A DNA stretch of 37,671 bases from Ligaoa zhengdingensis (GTDB taxonomy: Bacteria; Bacillota; Clostridia; Oscillospirales; Ruminococcaceae): positions 1-37,671 of the forward strand of contig NZ_JACRST010000020.1 in NCBI RefSeq assembly GCF_014384885.1, in the 5' to 3' direction. Shown piece by piece: positions 31,601 to 37,671 of this stretch. Position 1 is the stretch's first letter, and each line of letters starts with the position of its first letter. A program made the translations under genes and the position numbers. The notes beneath the pieces are model-generated. The model searched no databases, was not told the DNA's origin, and worked only from the letters and a program-made list of their open reading frames with translations.

Positions 31601-34066
31601 CAGATAAAACGCGGGCATGGTGTTGACGCAGGCCTCCTCCAGATAGTCGTCCATCGAGGCTTCGATCAGCTCGCCCCGGCGGTCGAGCACCCGCAGTTGT
31701 TCGTCCGGGTAGACGATGACCGTGGCGGGCCGTTTCTCCGCCCCAAAGATCGCCTGGGTATCGGTCCCTGCCTCCTGCACCACGGTGGGCGGCAGCGGCA
31801 TCCCGGTCTTTGGCTCATACAGGTCGGCCGAGAAGTTCGCGCTCGCCTTAGGCCCGGGGACAAGCTCCACCTTGACGTTGCTGATCTCCAGGGTGACGCC
31901 GCGTGAGGAGAAACCGAAGGAGCCATCGGTCTCCGCCATAAGCGGCGTGGTCAGCATGTGAACATCGTTGATATACTGCTTCAGGGTGTTTTTCTCATAG
32001 ACCGCCTTAAAGTGGTAGGTCTTTTCAGGCGCGAGCGCCTCGCTGTAGCTGCCCTTATTGATGACGTTCCACCCGTTGTTCCAGTGGGCGAACTCCATCC
32101 CGTTGGCGGCGGTCGCATCCTGCCGCGCAATGCTCTGGTACCAGGTATCCCCCTGGCAAAGGAACATGAGCCCTGCCCAGCGGCTGTCGCTATTGGCCTC
32201 GACAAACCGGATGTCGGCCTCATAGGTGAAGCGGACCGGCACCTTGCCGTCCGGGCAGATGGGGGTGAGCAGGCGGGAGCTGCCCGAATCGTCGTTCGCG
32301 GCTGTGAACAGCAGCTTGCCGTCGTTCACTTCGGCGGTCACCCCCTCTGCCGCGGCCAGCTTCCACCCCTCGGGGAGCTCTCCTGCGGGGGTCTGCGCGA
32401 AGGAATCGCTCCAGGAGACCACATTTGCCGTGACAGCGGTCTCCTCCTGTGCTTCGCCCAAGGTCAGCTGGAGCAGAAAGCGGCCGTCGCCTTGATCCTC
32501 CACAGCGACTGCGCCGCCCGCTGCGGCAAATTCGCTGTCCTCCAAAATCTGTCTTCCGCGCTTCAGCACCGCGTCAGTGCGCTGGTCGCCGGTGAGGTCC
32601 TCCGGCACCGGGAAGAGCTGATTGCAAAGCAGGTTGGCCGCCTGCTGCGTCTTTTCCTCGTCGGTGTAGAGGATGGTCTCCGCGACCTGGACATCCAAGC
32701 GGATGGGCAAACCATCCAGCTCGACCGTCAAACGATAGACGCCCGCTTCCAGCCGATCCGCCTCGACAGAGAGCTCCTCAAAGGTGACGCCGCTGTCCTC
32801 ATCATTCAGCCGTGCGGCGGCCTCTTCCGCCACCAGGGCCTCGATCTCGTCCTCACCCATCGCCGTGGTATACTCCACCGCGAGACCCTCCAGCAGGCCC
32901 GCGATGGCGGCGTAGGGGCTGGTCAGGGTGAGGTCCACCGAATCGGACGCCTCGCCCGCGGTCACGGTGAGGGTGTAGTCGCCCGCGCCGCGCAGGACGA
33001 CGGGAAGCTCCGCCACACCTTCTGTGAACTCCGCTGTGACCGTAGCTTTGCCTTCATCCAGTGGGATGTCCCCCACCCTGCCCTGGATCCCTGCGCCCAT
33101 CTCGTCCACCATGCGGTTGTGGGCGAGCTCCTCAGCGGACAGCGCGCGGTCATAGATGCGGATGGCTTTGATGAGGGCCGAAAATTTGCGGGTATTGTCG
33201 GCGTGGCCCAGCTTCATGGCGTTGGCGCCGATATTGACCGAAGGGGTAAAGGTGGACACCGCCTCGCCGTCTACATAGAGGAAGCTGGTGGCGCCCTTCT
33301 CGAATACCACTGCTCCGGTGGAGCCCTGCAGGATGCTTTCAGCCCCCGCTGCGGTCGGCCGGTTGTTGGAGGCATTTTTGAATTCCAGCACCCCATTGGA
33401 CTTGCGATGGAAGTAGCTGAAGTTATCGTTTGCCGAAGAAAGGATGGTGCCGAAGTCGCTGCCCAACAGGGTGTAGTCGTCCAGCACCAGCTCGATGGTA
33501 AACGCATCGGCGTTGACGAGATCCACCAGACCCTGAGGCACCGGGAATTCCTTGCAGTTCAGACGGAATCCGCCCGCCTCCTCATCCCAGTAATTTTGTG
33601 CATCCAGGGTGAGGGCCAAGTCGTTCCCCTGACCGCTTAGGTCCTCCCAGACATCCGCCGCCGCGTCGAAGCCGTCGCGCGTGTTGCGCGCGCCGTTCCA
33701 ATGCAGCTCCAGGCCGTCGCGTACATAGCCCATGCCGTCGACCGATACGGTCAGATCAACCGGACCGCTGACCGTGGCGTCGGTGGTGACGGTGAGGGTG
33801 CGGGTTTCTCCGCTCTCCATCGGCTGCTCCCCCTCCAACTCCGCGTTCAGTGCCGAGATGGAGGTATCCATCGGCTGGGGCTGTCCCGGATCATCGGCGG
33901 CCGCCCGCGGGGACTCTAGCTCCGCAACAGAAAGCATCTCCGCCGCTGCGGCCGGCTGTTCCGCAGGGGATGTGGTCACCTCGGCGGCGAGCGCCGTGCC
34001 GCCGTAGGAAAACATCATCGCCGCAGCCAGCAGTGCGGCGATTGTGCGCCTGATTCGTTGATTCAT
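28601..34066 (-). CDS. Giant surface-anchored glycerophosphodiester phosphodiesterase (LamG, GDPD, FIVAR block, display module)
   Basis: 1821 residues from the ATG at 34066 (MNQRIRRTIAALLAAAMM), with AGGAGG upstream and a signal peptide to about 28. A LamG-type domain (about 95-290), Ig-like parts and a second concanavalin-type module (about 575-740) precede the enzyme. The GDPD barrel starts at H971-R972 (ITGHRGMPSRYIENT). It has the metal ligands in DAIENDVYITTDG and the second histidine in VIDHDG, so it looks active. Before it, residues about 770-960 resemble a degenerate second barrel ending GANGIVTEDYKAAIAAI. After it come five FIVAR repeats (about 1310-1640), the display module (about 1654-1730), NPETG (1748-1752), a linker, a membrane helix from about 1790 and RRTAKQQ. 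Reaction: hydrolysis of glycerophosphodiesters, here probably outside the cell on lipid headgroups or teichoic acid-like polymers. Confidence 0.92.
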   Translation of the reverse strand: MNQRIRRTIAALLAAAMMFSYGGTALAAEVTTSPAEQPAAAAEMLSVAELESPRAAADDPGQPQPMDTSISALNAELEGEQPMESGETRTLTVTTDATVSGPVDLTVSVDGMGYVRDGLELHWNGARNTRDGFDAAADVWEDLSGQGNDLALTLDAQNYWDEEAGGFRLNCKEFPVPQGLVDLVNADAFTIELVLDDYTLLGSDFGTILSSANDNFSYFHRKSNGVLEFKNASNNRPTAAGAESILQGSTGAVVFEKGATSFLYVDGEAVSTFTPSVNIGANAMKLGHADNTRKFSALIKAIRIYDRALSAEELAHNRMVDEMGAGIQGRVGDIPLDEGKATVTAEFTEGVAELPVVLRGAGDYTLTVTAGEASDSVDLTLTSPYAAIAGLLEGLAVEYTTAMGEDEIEALVAEEAAARLNDEDSGVTFEELSVEADRLEAGVYRLTVELDGLPIRLDVQVAETILYTDEEKTQQAANLLCNQLFPVPEDLTGDQRTDAVLKRGRQILEDSEFAAAGGAVAVEDQGDGRFLLQLTLGEAQEETAVTANVVSWSDSFAQTPAGELPEGWKLAAAEGVTAEVNDGKLLFTAANDDSGSSRLLTPICPDGKVPVRFTYEADIRFVEANSDSRWAGLMFLCQGDTWYQSIARQDATAANGMEFAHWNNGWNVINKGSYSEALAPEKTYHFKAVYEKNTLKQYINDVHMLTTPLMAETDGSFGFSSRGVTLEISNVKVELVPGPKASANFSADLYEPKTGMPLPPTVVQEAGTDTQAIFGAEKRPATVIVYPDEQLRVLDRRGELIEASMDDYLEEACVNTMPAFYLGSDAAAQAVSAYIGENGVLDAFVMADAAHAEWVRTVADENAPVRGIIDFTELPADPTDAQLWEVVTTTNVNHAKIAVIPERAASFETVRYLQSRLITVWVRCSSEASALHAQITSGANGIVTEDYKAAIAAIESYDEITFQRPALITGHRGMPSRYIENTLRSAIGAYEAGADAIENDVYITTDGVIVIDHDGNTGRMYDQALPVEGSTWEQLKALKFKESYHPQEGERMSTLAEFFEAFKGKDVVHFIEIKSSQPKIVGAVRQLAEEYGVVDQCVVITFNYNIMQEMRKTWPEVSCGYLTGLTDTGSAQGNVSQICANVQPVNTTFNPSFSNTAAFAQALKDANQRGVTFWAWTINGYGGMNAAALMGLNGITTNDAYRFADYPEQVIAQDAALPVYDASNPESLYLPQGVTKSYLNQELDGLDYQLVQIGGVPLEKLETEAGVRYYASENGTATAMLKIEQTLPETGETVALYSNPFTLTFTGDEPTDVDKTALKALIETIDGKYEASRYTAASWEALTEALTAAKAVMADAAATQQQVFDAYLALVKARDGLTYAVDTSLLSLAIELAEEALKDESLSSLSKTELQKVVDSAKAVLNNRDATQAEINAAYTAVMTRITELVKADKSLLRRLIATAEGLDKMNYRPSGWAKLETALTEAKAAETNVNATEAMIKAVCDKLVEAINGLVNALNYTGINSAIEFAEKILADSKYDEATKAGLVELVEEAKELREKEDAAQAELDAMAAELTRAAAKVRLAQTVADANARNAANYTAASWNAMLAVKAGAEAVLANPNASEPELTEAAAALTSAVKGLVRKSSGSKGTASNVNSDDYWSGVIEKINSADKGDTIGVKIEEGAMMPATVIDAAAAKGVKLKIEIGGKEYLVSNYKIDAFAVYYSAAELIAMADGEAQAPVASGTANSNPETGGSVELTAAPAVPAASIPAAQEEAGVIEPAKEAARKGGIPLWMIAAIAALAVASIGVGALIAERRTAKQQ

Positions 34067-34189
34067 GGGTTTTCCCTCCTGATGATTTCTTTTTCCATTG
34101 GCACTACCACTATATCCGATGAGAAAGCCGGGGAGAAATCCCATTTCTGTGAAATCTGTGTCAGGTTTTGGAAAAACGGAGTTGCACGC

Positions 34190-34226
34190 AAAAGGTCCCC
34201 CGCGTCCGGCTTGGACGAGGGGGACC
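34190..34226 (-). terminator. Terminator of the sensor kinase gene
   Basis: On the minus strand GGTCCCC and CGTCC pair with GGACG and GGGGACC, followed by TTTTGCG. It separates the kinase gene from the GDPD gene, which are therefore probably not one transcript. Confidence 0.75.
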
Positions 34227-34241
34227 GCACAAAGCATTCTT

Positions 34242-36899
34242 CTATTCCCGATGCTTCCGCAGCAGATCGAGGATGGTTGTATAGAGGATATGGACATCCA
34301 GCGGCTTGGCGATAAAGCCGTTCATTCCGGCCTGCATCGCCGCATCGATATCCTCCTGGAAGGAATTCGCCGTCATGGCGATGATGGGAACGGAAGCCGC
34401 GTCCGGACGGTCGAGCGCACGGATGGCGCGCGTCGCCTCCAATCCATTCATCTCCGGCATCTGAATGTCCATGAGGATCGCCTGGATCTCCCCCGGCGCG
34501 GAGCTGGCAAACCGTTCGACCGCCTGCTTTCCATCGGGCGCCACCTGAACGGCCGCCCCTTGCATCTCAAGCAGCTGCGCCGCAATTTCCGCATTCAGCT
34601 CGTTGTCCTCCACCAGCAGGAGCCTGTACCCCTCGAGAAGCGCGGTATCGCCCGAGACATCCGCCTCTTCGGGCAACTTCCCAAAGGGCAGTGCGACGGT
34701 GAAATAGAAGGTGCTGCCCTTCCCCAATTCGCTGTCGAGCTTTAGCTCGCCGCCCATCAGGCGCACAATGCTGCTGATGGGAAGCCCCAGTCCCGTGCCT
34801 TGGCTGCGGGACTGGCTGGTCCCCGCCTGCTCGAAGGCGTCGAATGTCCGCTGTTGGTCGTCCGGGGAAATTCCATTGCCGTCGTCGATGACACGGAATT
34901 TAAAGGTCGCTCCCTGCTCATCCGCGCCGGTTTCCACCACGCGCAGTTGGACGCGTCCCCCAGGCGGCGTAAATTTGAGCGCATTGGAAAGCAGATTGGT
35001 GAGCACCTGCCGCAGACGGATTTCATCCCCCTTCAGCGCTTCGTGGAGGACGTCGGCTTCCATTGTGAACTCCAACCCCTGCCGCTGTGCTTCGGCCTGC
35101 ATCATACTTTTCAGATCGGTCAGCATACGTTTGAGGGAAAACGGCTCTGAAACGAGGGTCAACATTCCGCTGTCGACGCGGCTCATATCCAGGATATCGT
35201 TGATCAGTCCCAACAGATAATGGGAGGAGGCCCGTATTTTGACGAGGTTGCTCTGCACCTGTTCGGGGACTCCCTTCATCATGCTGGTCAGATCGGACAA
35301 CCCAACCACCGCATTCATGGGGGTGCGGATTTCGTGACTCATACGGGAGAGAAACGCTCCCTTTGCCTTGTTTTCCGCTCCCGCTTTCTCCAATTCGCTG
35401 CGCATCACGGCGGCGCGCATACGGTAGCGCGCAAGCATGAGGATCACAAAGACTGCGAGAAAAAGAACCAAGGCGACGACCGATACAAACATGACGGGAT
35501 TGGAATAGACCAAATCCTCCAGTGCAAACCGGCTCTTGCTGACAGAAATCATATTCTGATTGGCGATCATCGATCTTTCTTCGTCGGAAAGCCTGGTGAT
35601 CGATTTGTTCAGCAGGGTGAGCAGCTCCGCCTGCGCAGGCCAGGACAGAGCAAAACTGATATCGACACCGCTATAAAACCGCGTGACCGGCACCGCATTG
35701 TACAAATAGTGCTGCTGTATCTCCTGCTCGTTCGGTGCGGCCAGCCCGTCCGCTGGGTATCTGACAGACTTGTTGTGCACAATGATATCATTCATCGTTA
35801 CATATGATTTGGTGAGCGCCAACCCGTCCTGGACCGCCTCCGCTTCGCTGCCGAGATAGAAACCCGCGATATCCGCCTGTTTCTCCTGTACCATATTGAG
35901 CATATCCAAATAGTCATCGGCATAGAGATACTCGAACTTTAATCCTGTGAACTCCGTGACCTTCTCCAAAAAGTCGGGCACCATACCGTTGTGGGAGCCG
36001 TCCTCCGTGACCCGGCAGTCCAGGGGATGATAACTTTTCAGCATCGCCACAGTCACCACCTTTTTTTGCCGAATGTACTCCAGCTCCTGTTCGTTTAAAA
36101 ACACATTGGATACGATGTTGTTGGGATAGTGAACAGCATAGCGTTCTTCAGCAAAATTCGGATTGGAATCGATGATATTTTCCAGCGCAAAATTGAGCTG
36201 ATCCAAAATTTCTTGGTTATCCGCAGCCGTGACAATATAATGGGGCTGCGCGTTAAAGGCGGCGACTACATGGAGCTCCGAGCAATCATCGGCAATGCTC
36301 TCCAATACCAGATCGACCTCACCCCTTTTGAGGCGTTCGGTCAAGGAGGTGTGGGTGAGCTGATCGTAAGTATAGGATTTGAGGGTACAGTCTACCGCAT
36401 TCATCAAAAGATATTCATTGAGCCGCCGGATGCCCTCTTGGGCGTTCTCATAGACACCGATGGTCTTTCCATCCAGACTTTCCACGTTATAACTTCTGAC
36501 ACTGTATTCGTGCTGGCGCGCCAGCAGCACCTTGCTGTGCCCACAGCTGTAGTTTGGATAGGCAAAGTGCTCCTCAAACTCCGGCGAATAATACGTTCCG
36601 CCCATTAGGTCATATTCCCTGTTTAAGAACTCTGTCACCATCCGCCTGGGTTCAGTATCGATGTATTGATATTTCCAGCCGGTATATTTGGCAATCTCAC
36701 TGAAGTAATCCACGATAACGCCGTGGCGGCTTCCGTCCTCAGCGGTTTCCATCAGTCCCTCGACCTCTGTAAAGGGCACCCGAAGAACCTCGGCTTTCTC
36801 TGTCTCAGCCGCAAAACATAGCGACTGGCAGGCCAACAACAGCATCGCCAAAATGGCTATTGCGCAGAGCCGCAATGTTTTCGCTTCAATTTGATTCAC
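34242..36899 (-). CDS. Hybrid sensor histidine kinase with two periplasmic-binding-protein-like sensor domains (EvgS/BvgS type)
   Basis: 885 residues from a GTG start at 36899, with GAGGGG six bases upstream. A signal sequence (about 1-30) leads to two SBP_bac_3-like domains: about 38-265 (VLRVPFTEVEGLME to VVAAFNAQPHYIVT) and about 280-470 (VVTVAMLKSYHPLDCR). A membrane helix (about 476-498) follows, then HisKA with H522 in SRMSHEIRTPMNAVVG. HATPase_c has the N box (NLLSNALKFTP), G1 (DDGNGI) and GTGLGLP. A C-terminal receiver domain has D811 in LMDIQMPEMNG and the lysine in IAKPLD. There is no HPt or DNA-binding output domain, so a separate phosphotransfer protein and regulator are expected elsewhere. 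It senses an extracellular small ligand, perhaps a product of the neighbouring surface enzymes; inference. Confidence 0.93.
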   Translation of the reverse strand: MNQIEAKTLRLCAIAILAMLLLACQSLCFAAETEKAEVLRVPFTEVEGLMETAEDGSRHGVIVDYFSEIAKYTGWKYQYIDTEPRRMVTEFLNREYDLMGGTYYSPEFEEHFAYPNYSCGHSKVLLARQHEYSVRSYNVESLDGKTIGVYENAQEGIRRLNEYLLMNAVDCTLKSYTYDQLTHTSLTERLKRGEVDLVLESIADDCSELHVVAAFNAQPHYIVTAADNQEILDQLNFALENIIDSNPNFAEERYAVHYPNNIVSNVFLNEQELEYIRQKKVVTVAMLKSYHPLDCRVTEDGSHNGMVPDFLEKVTEFTGLKFEYLYADDYLDMLNMVQEKQADIAGFYLGSEAEAVQDGLALTKSYVTMNDIIVHNKSVRYPADGLAAPNEQEIQQHYLYNAVPVTRFYSGVDISFALSWPAQAELLTLLNKSITRLSDEERSMIANQNMISVSKSRFALEDLVYSNPVMFVSVVALVLFLAVFVILMLARYRMRAAVMRSELEKAGAENKAKGAFLSRMSHEIRTPMNAVVGLSDLTSMMKGVPEQVQSNLVKIRASSHYLLGLINDILDMSRVDSGMLTLVSEPFSLKRMLTDLKSMMQAEAQRQGLEFTMEADVLHEALKGDEIRLRQVLTNLLSNALKFTPPGGRVQLRVVETGADEQGATFKFRVIDDGNGISPDDQQRTFDAFEQAGTSQSRSQGTGLGLPISSIVRLMGGELKLDSELGKGSTFYFTVALPFGKLPEEADVSGDTALLEGYRLLLVEDNELNAEIAAQLLEMQGAAVQVAPDGKQAVERFASSAPGEIQAILMDIQMPEMNGLEATRAIRALDRPDAASVPIIAMTANSFQEDIDAAMQAGMNGFIAKPLDVHILYTTILDLLRKHRE

Positions 36900-36934
36900 A
36901 GGATTCCCCTCACAGTACCAGTTGATTACAGTTC

Positions 36935-36963
36935 AGTCTAACATTTCTTTCCAGCACGGTCAA
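36935..36963 (-). promoter_or_regulatory. Candidate promoter of the sensor kinase gene
   Basis: On the minus strand TTGACC (36963-36958), 17-base spacer, TAGACT (36940-36935), 36 bases before the GTG start. Confidence 0.5.
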
Positions 36964-37007
36964 GGAAAGGGATCGATTTCCCCGTGATATCGTCATAATA
37001 AGAAATT

Positions 37008-37042
37008 GCCCGGCGCTCCCCCCTGAGGGAACGCCGGGCGCT
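37008..37042 (-). terminator. Hairpin downstream of the right-edge surface protein gene
   Basis: GCCCGGCG and CGCCGGGC pair, with inner TCCC/GGGA. On the minus strand it is followed by AATTTCTTATT. The plus strand side has CTTCTTTTT, so it may act both ways. It resembles the stem after the GH3 gene (4860-4903). Confidence 0.6.
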
Positions 37043-37093
37043 CTTCTTTTTCCCGCTGCGGATCAGTTTTCGTGCTGCCCACTGACGGCGAAA

Positions 37094-37122
37094 GCGCGGT
37101 GCAGCAACCTGCCGCACCGCGC
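37094..37122 (-). terminator. First hairpin after the right-edge surface protein gene
   Basis: GCGCGGTGC (37094-37102) pairs with GCACCGCGC (37114-37122). On the minus strand TTTCGCC follows, so it is a weak terminator or a 3' stabiliser in tandem with 37008-37042. Confidence 0.45.
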
Positions 37123-37170
37123 CTCCGCCTTAGGAAAATATAATAAGAGGAAAAAAAGGAAAGGAAAAGC

Positions 37171-37671
37171 TTATTTCTCCAGCTCGTGCTGTCTGCGGCG
37201 GATCACCACAACTGTGGCAGCCGCAGCCGCCAACAGCGCAAGGACGATCAGCGCACCGATCACAAAGCTGTTGTTGTTTTCTTCCACGGCTGCTTCCACC
37301 TGCGCCGCAGGCGCTTCCGCCTCAGCCGGGGCTGCGGGCTCGATCACCGCGGGGACTTCGGGTACGACCGGCTCCACAGGAACCGTCGCCTCGGGCGCTG
37401 CGGGCGCCACCGCCGCGGGAACCTCGCCGCCCGTCTCCGGGTTGCTGTTCGCTGCGGGGGCATTGCCGCTCGCAGCAGGCGCAGTGCCGGCCATCGCCTT
37501 GACCTCATCGGAGGTGTAATACACTGCCGCCGCATTGTACCCCTTCAGCTCGCCTGCGCCGTTCACTGCGTAATCCTTGCCGCCGATCTCGAAGATTCCG
37601 GTCACGCCCTTGTTCTTCAGGGCGTCGATCACTGTCGCGGGAACATTCGCTCCCTCATCCAGCTTCGCGTT
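37171..37671 (-). CDS. C-terminal part of another surface protein with the display module and NPETGG anchor; 5' end outside window
   Basis: 166 residues are visible, in frame from the right edge to TAA at 37171. The first about 60 residues are the second half of the shared module (NAKLDEGANVPATVIDALKN, then FEIGGKDYAVNGAGEL and AAVYYTSDEVKAMAG), nearly identical to the GH3 protein. NPETGG follows, with NPETG encoded at 37443-37429, then a Pro/Ala/Glu/Val linker of about 55 residues, a membrane helix (NSFVIGALIVLALLAAAAATVVVI) and RRRQHELEK. The catalytic or binding part lies beyond the window, so the function cannot be named. Two hairpins follow the stop, and the sensor kinase gene is next on the same strand. 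Confidence 0.88.
   Translation of the reverse strand, partial: NAKLDEGANVPATVIDALKNKGVTGIFEIGGKDYAVNGAGELKGYNAAAVYYTSDEVKAMAGTAPAASGNAPAANSNPETGGEVPAAVAPAAPEATVPVEPVVPEVPAVIEPAAPAEAEAPAAQVEAAVEENNNSFVIGALIVLALLAAAAATVVVIRRRQHELEK
37486..37671. repeat. 186-bp direct repeat, copy 2 (display-module coding DNA)
   Basis: Partner of 5313-5498, with about 12 differences in 186 bases counted by hand. The repeat reaches the window edge and may continue. Confidence 0.9.

Noticed and set aside
30344..33640. Two long plus-strand open frames (520 and 560 codons) antisense to the GDPD gene
   Set aside because: Shadow frames opposite a well-supported minus-strand gene.

Overview
The window looks like a chromosomal segment of a GC-rich Gram-positive anaerobe of the class Clostridia, most likely a gut member of the Oscillospirales; this is inference. 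The grounds are the tepA-ylzJ-ftsK/spoIIIE gene order typical of Firmicutes, purine-rich AGGAGG-type ribosome binding sites, TTGACA/TATAAT promoters, a class B sortase, a YabE-like G5/3D cell-wall protein, and several very long surface proteins that end in FIVAR repeats and a C-terminal membrane anchor.

Layout. 1-4571 (-) is the 5' part of a giant secreted glycosidase: three discoidin-type modules, an (alpha/alpha)6 MGH1-like catalytic domain, a CBM35-like module and FIVAR repeats. 4977-10913 (-) is a 1978-residue GH3 surface enzyme, and 11049-12365 (-) a propeller-rhodanese lipoprotein. An AT-rich spacer with several dyads then precedes a DUF134 regulator and NifX-like protein pair (12973-13754, +). 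A housekeeping operon runs right to left from 20820 to 13832: tepA, ylzJ, ftsK/spoIIIE, a YgiQ-type radical SAM gene, a ComEC-like MBL hydrolase and DUF3006. 21092-23836 (-) encodes a beta-helix surface protein. On the plus strand lie a DUF348/G5/3D protein (24483), a class B sortase (25647) and tRNA-Ser(CGA) (26877). A 518-base non-coding stretch, a small conserved protein and an AT-rich DUF3795 gene follow. 28601-34066 (-) encodes a 1821-residue surface glycerophosphodiesterase, 34242-36899 (-) a hybrid sensor kinase with two solute-binding-type sensor domains, and 37171-37671 (-) is the C-terminal tail of another surface protein.

Main observation. Four proteins (GH3, GDPD, beta-helix and the right-edge protein) share a C-terminal module of about 80-85 residues. 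In the three that also carry an invariant NPETGG, the module is followed by that motif, a Pro/Ala linker of about 37-55 residues, a transmembrane helix and a basic tail. GH3 and GDPD additionally share a collinear block of five FIVAR repeats in front of it. NPxTG resembles class B sortase signals, and a class B sortase lies in the window, but the motif is much farther from the membrane helix than in ordinary sorting signals. The module is also conserved at DNA level: 186 bp are about 93% identical between 5313-5498 and 37486-37671. Together these point to an interchangeable cell-surface display cassette attached to different hydrolases, possibly under control of the adjacent sensor kinase.
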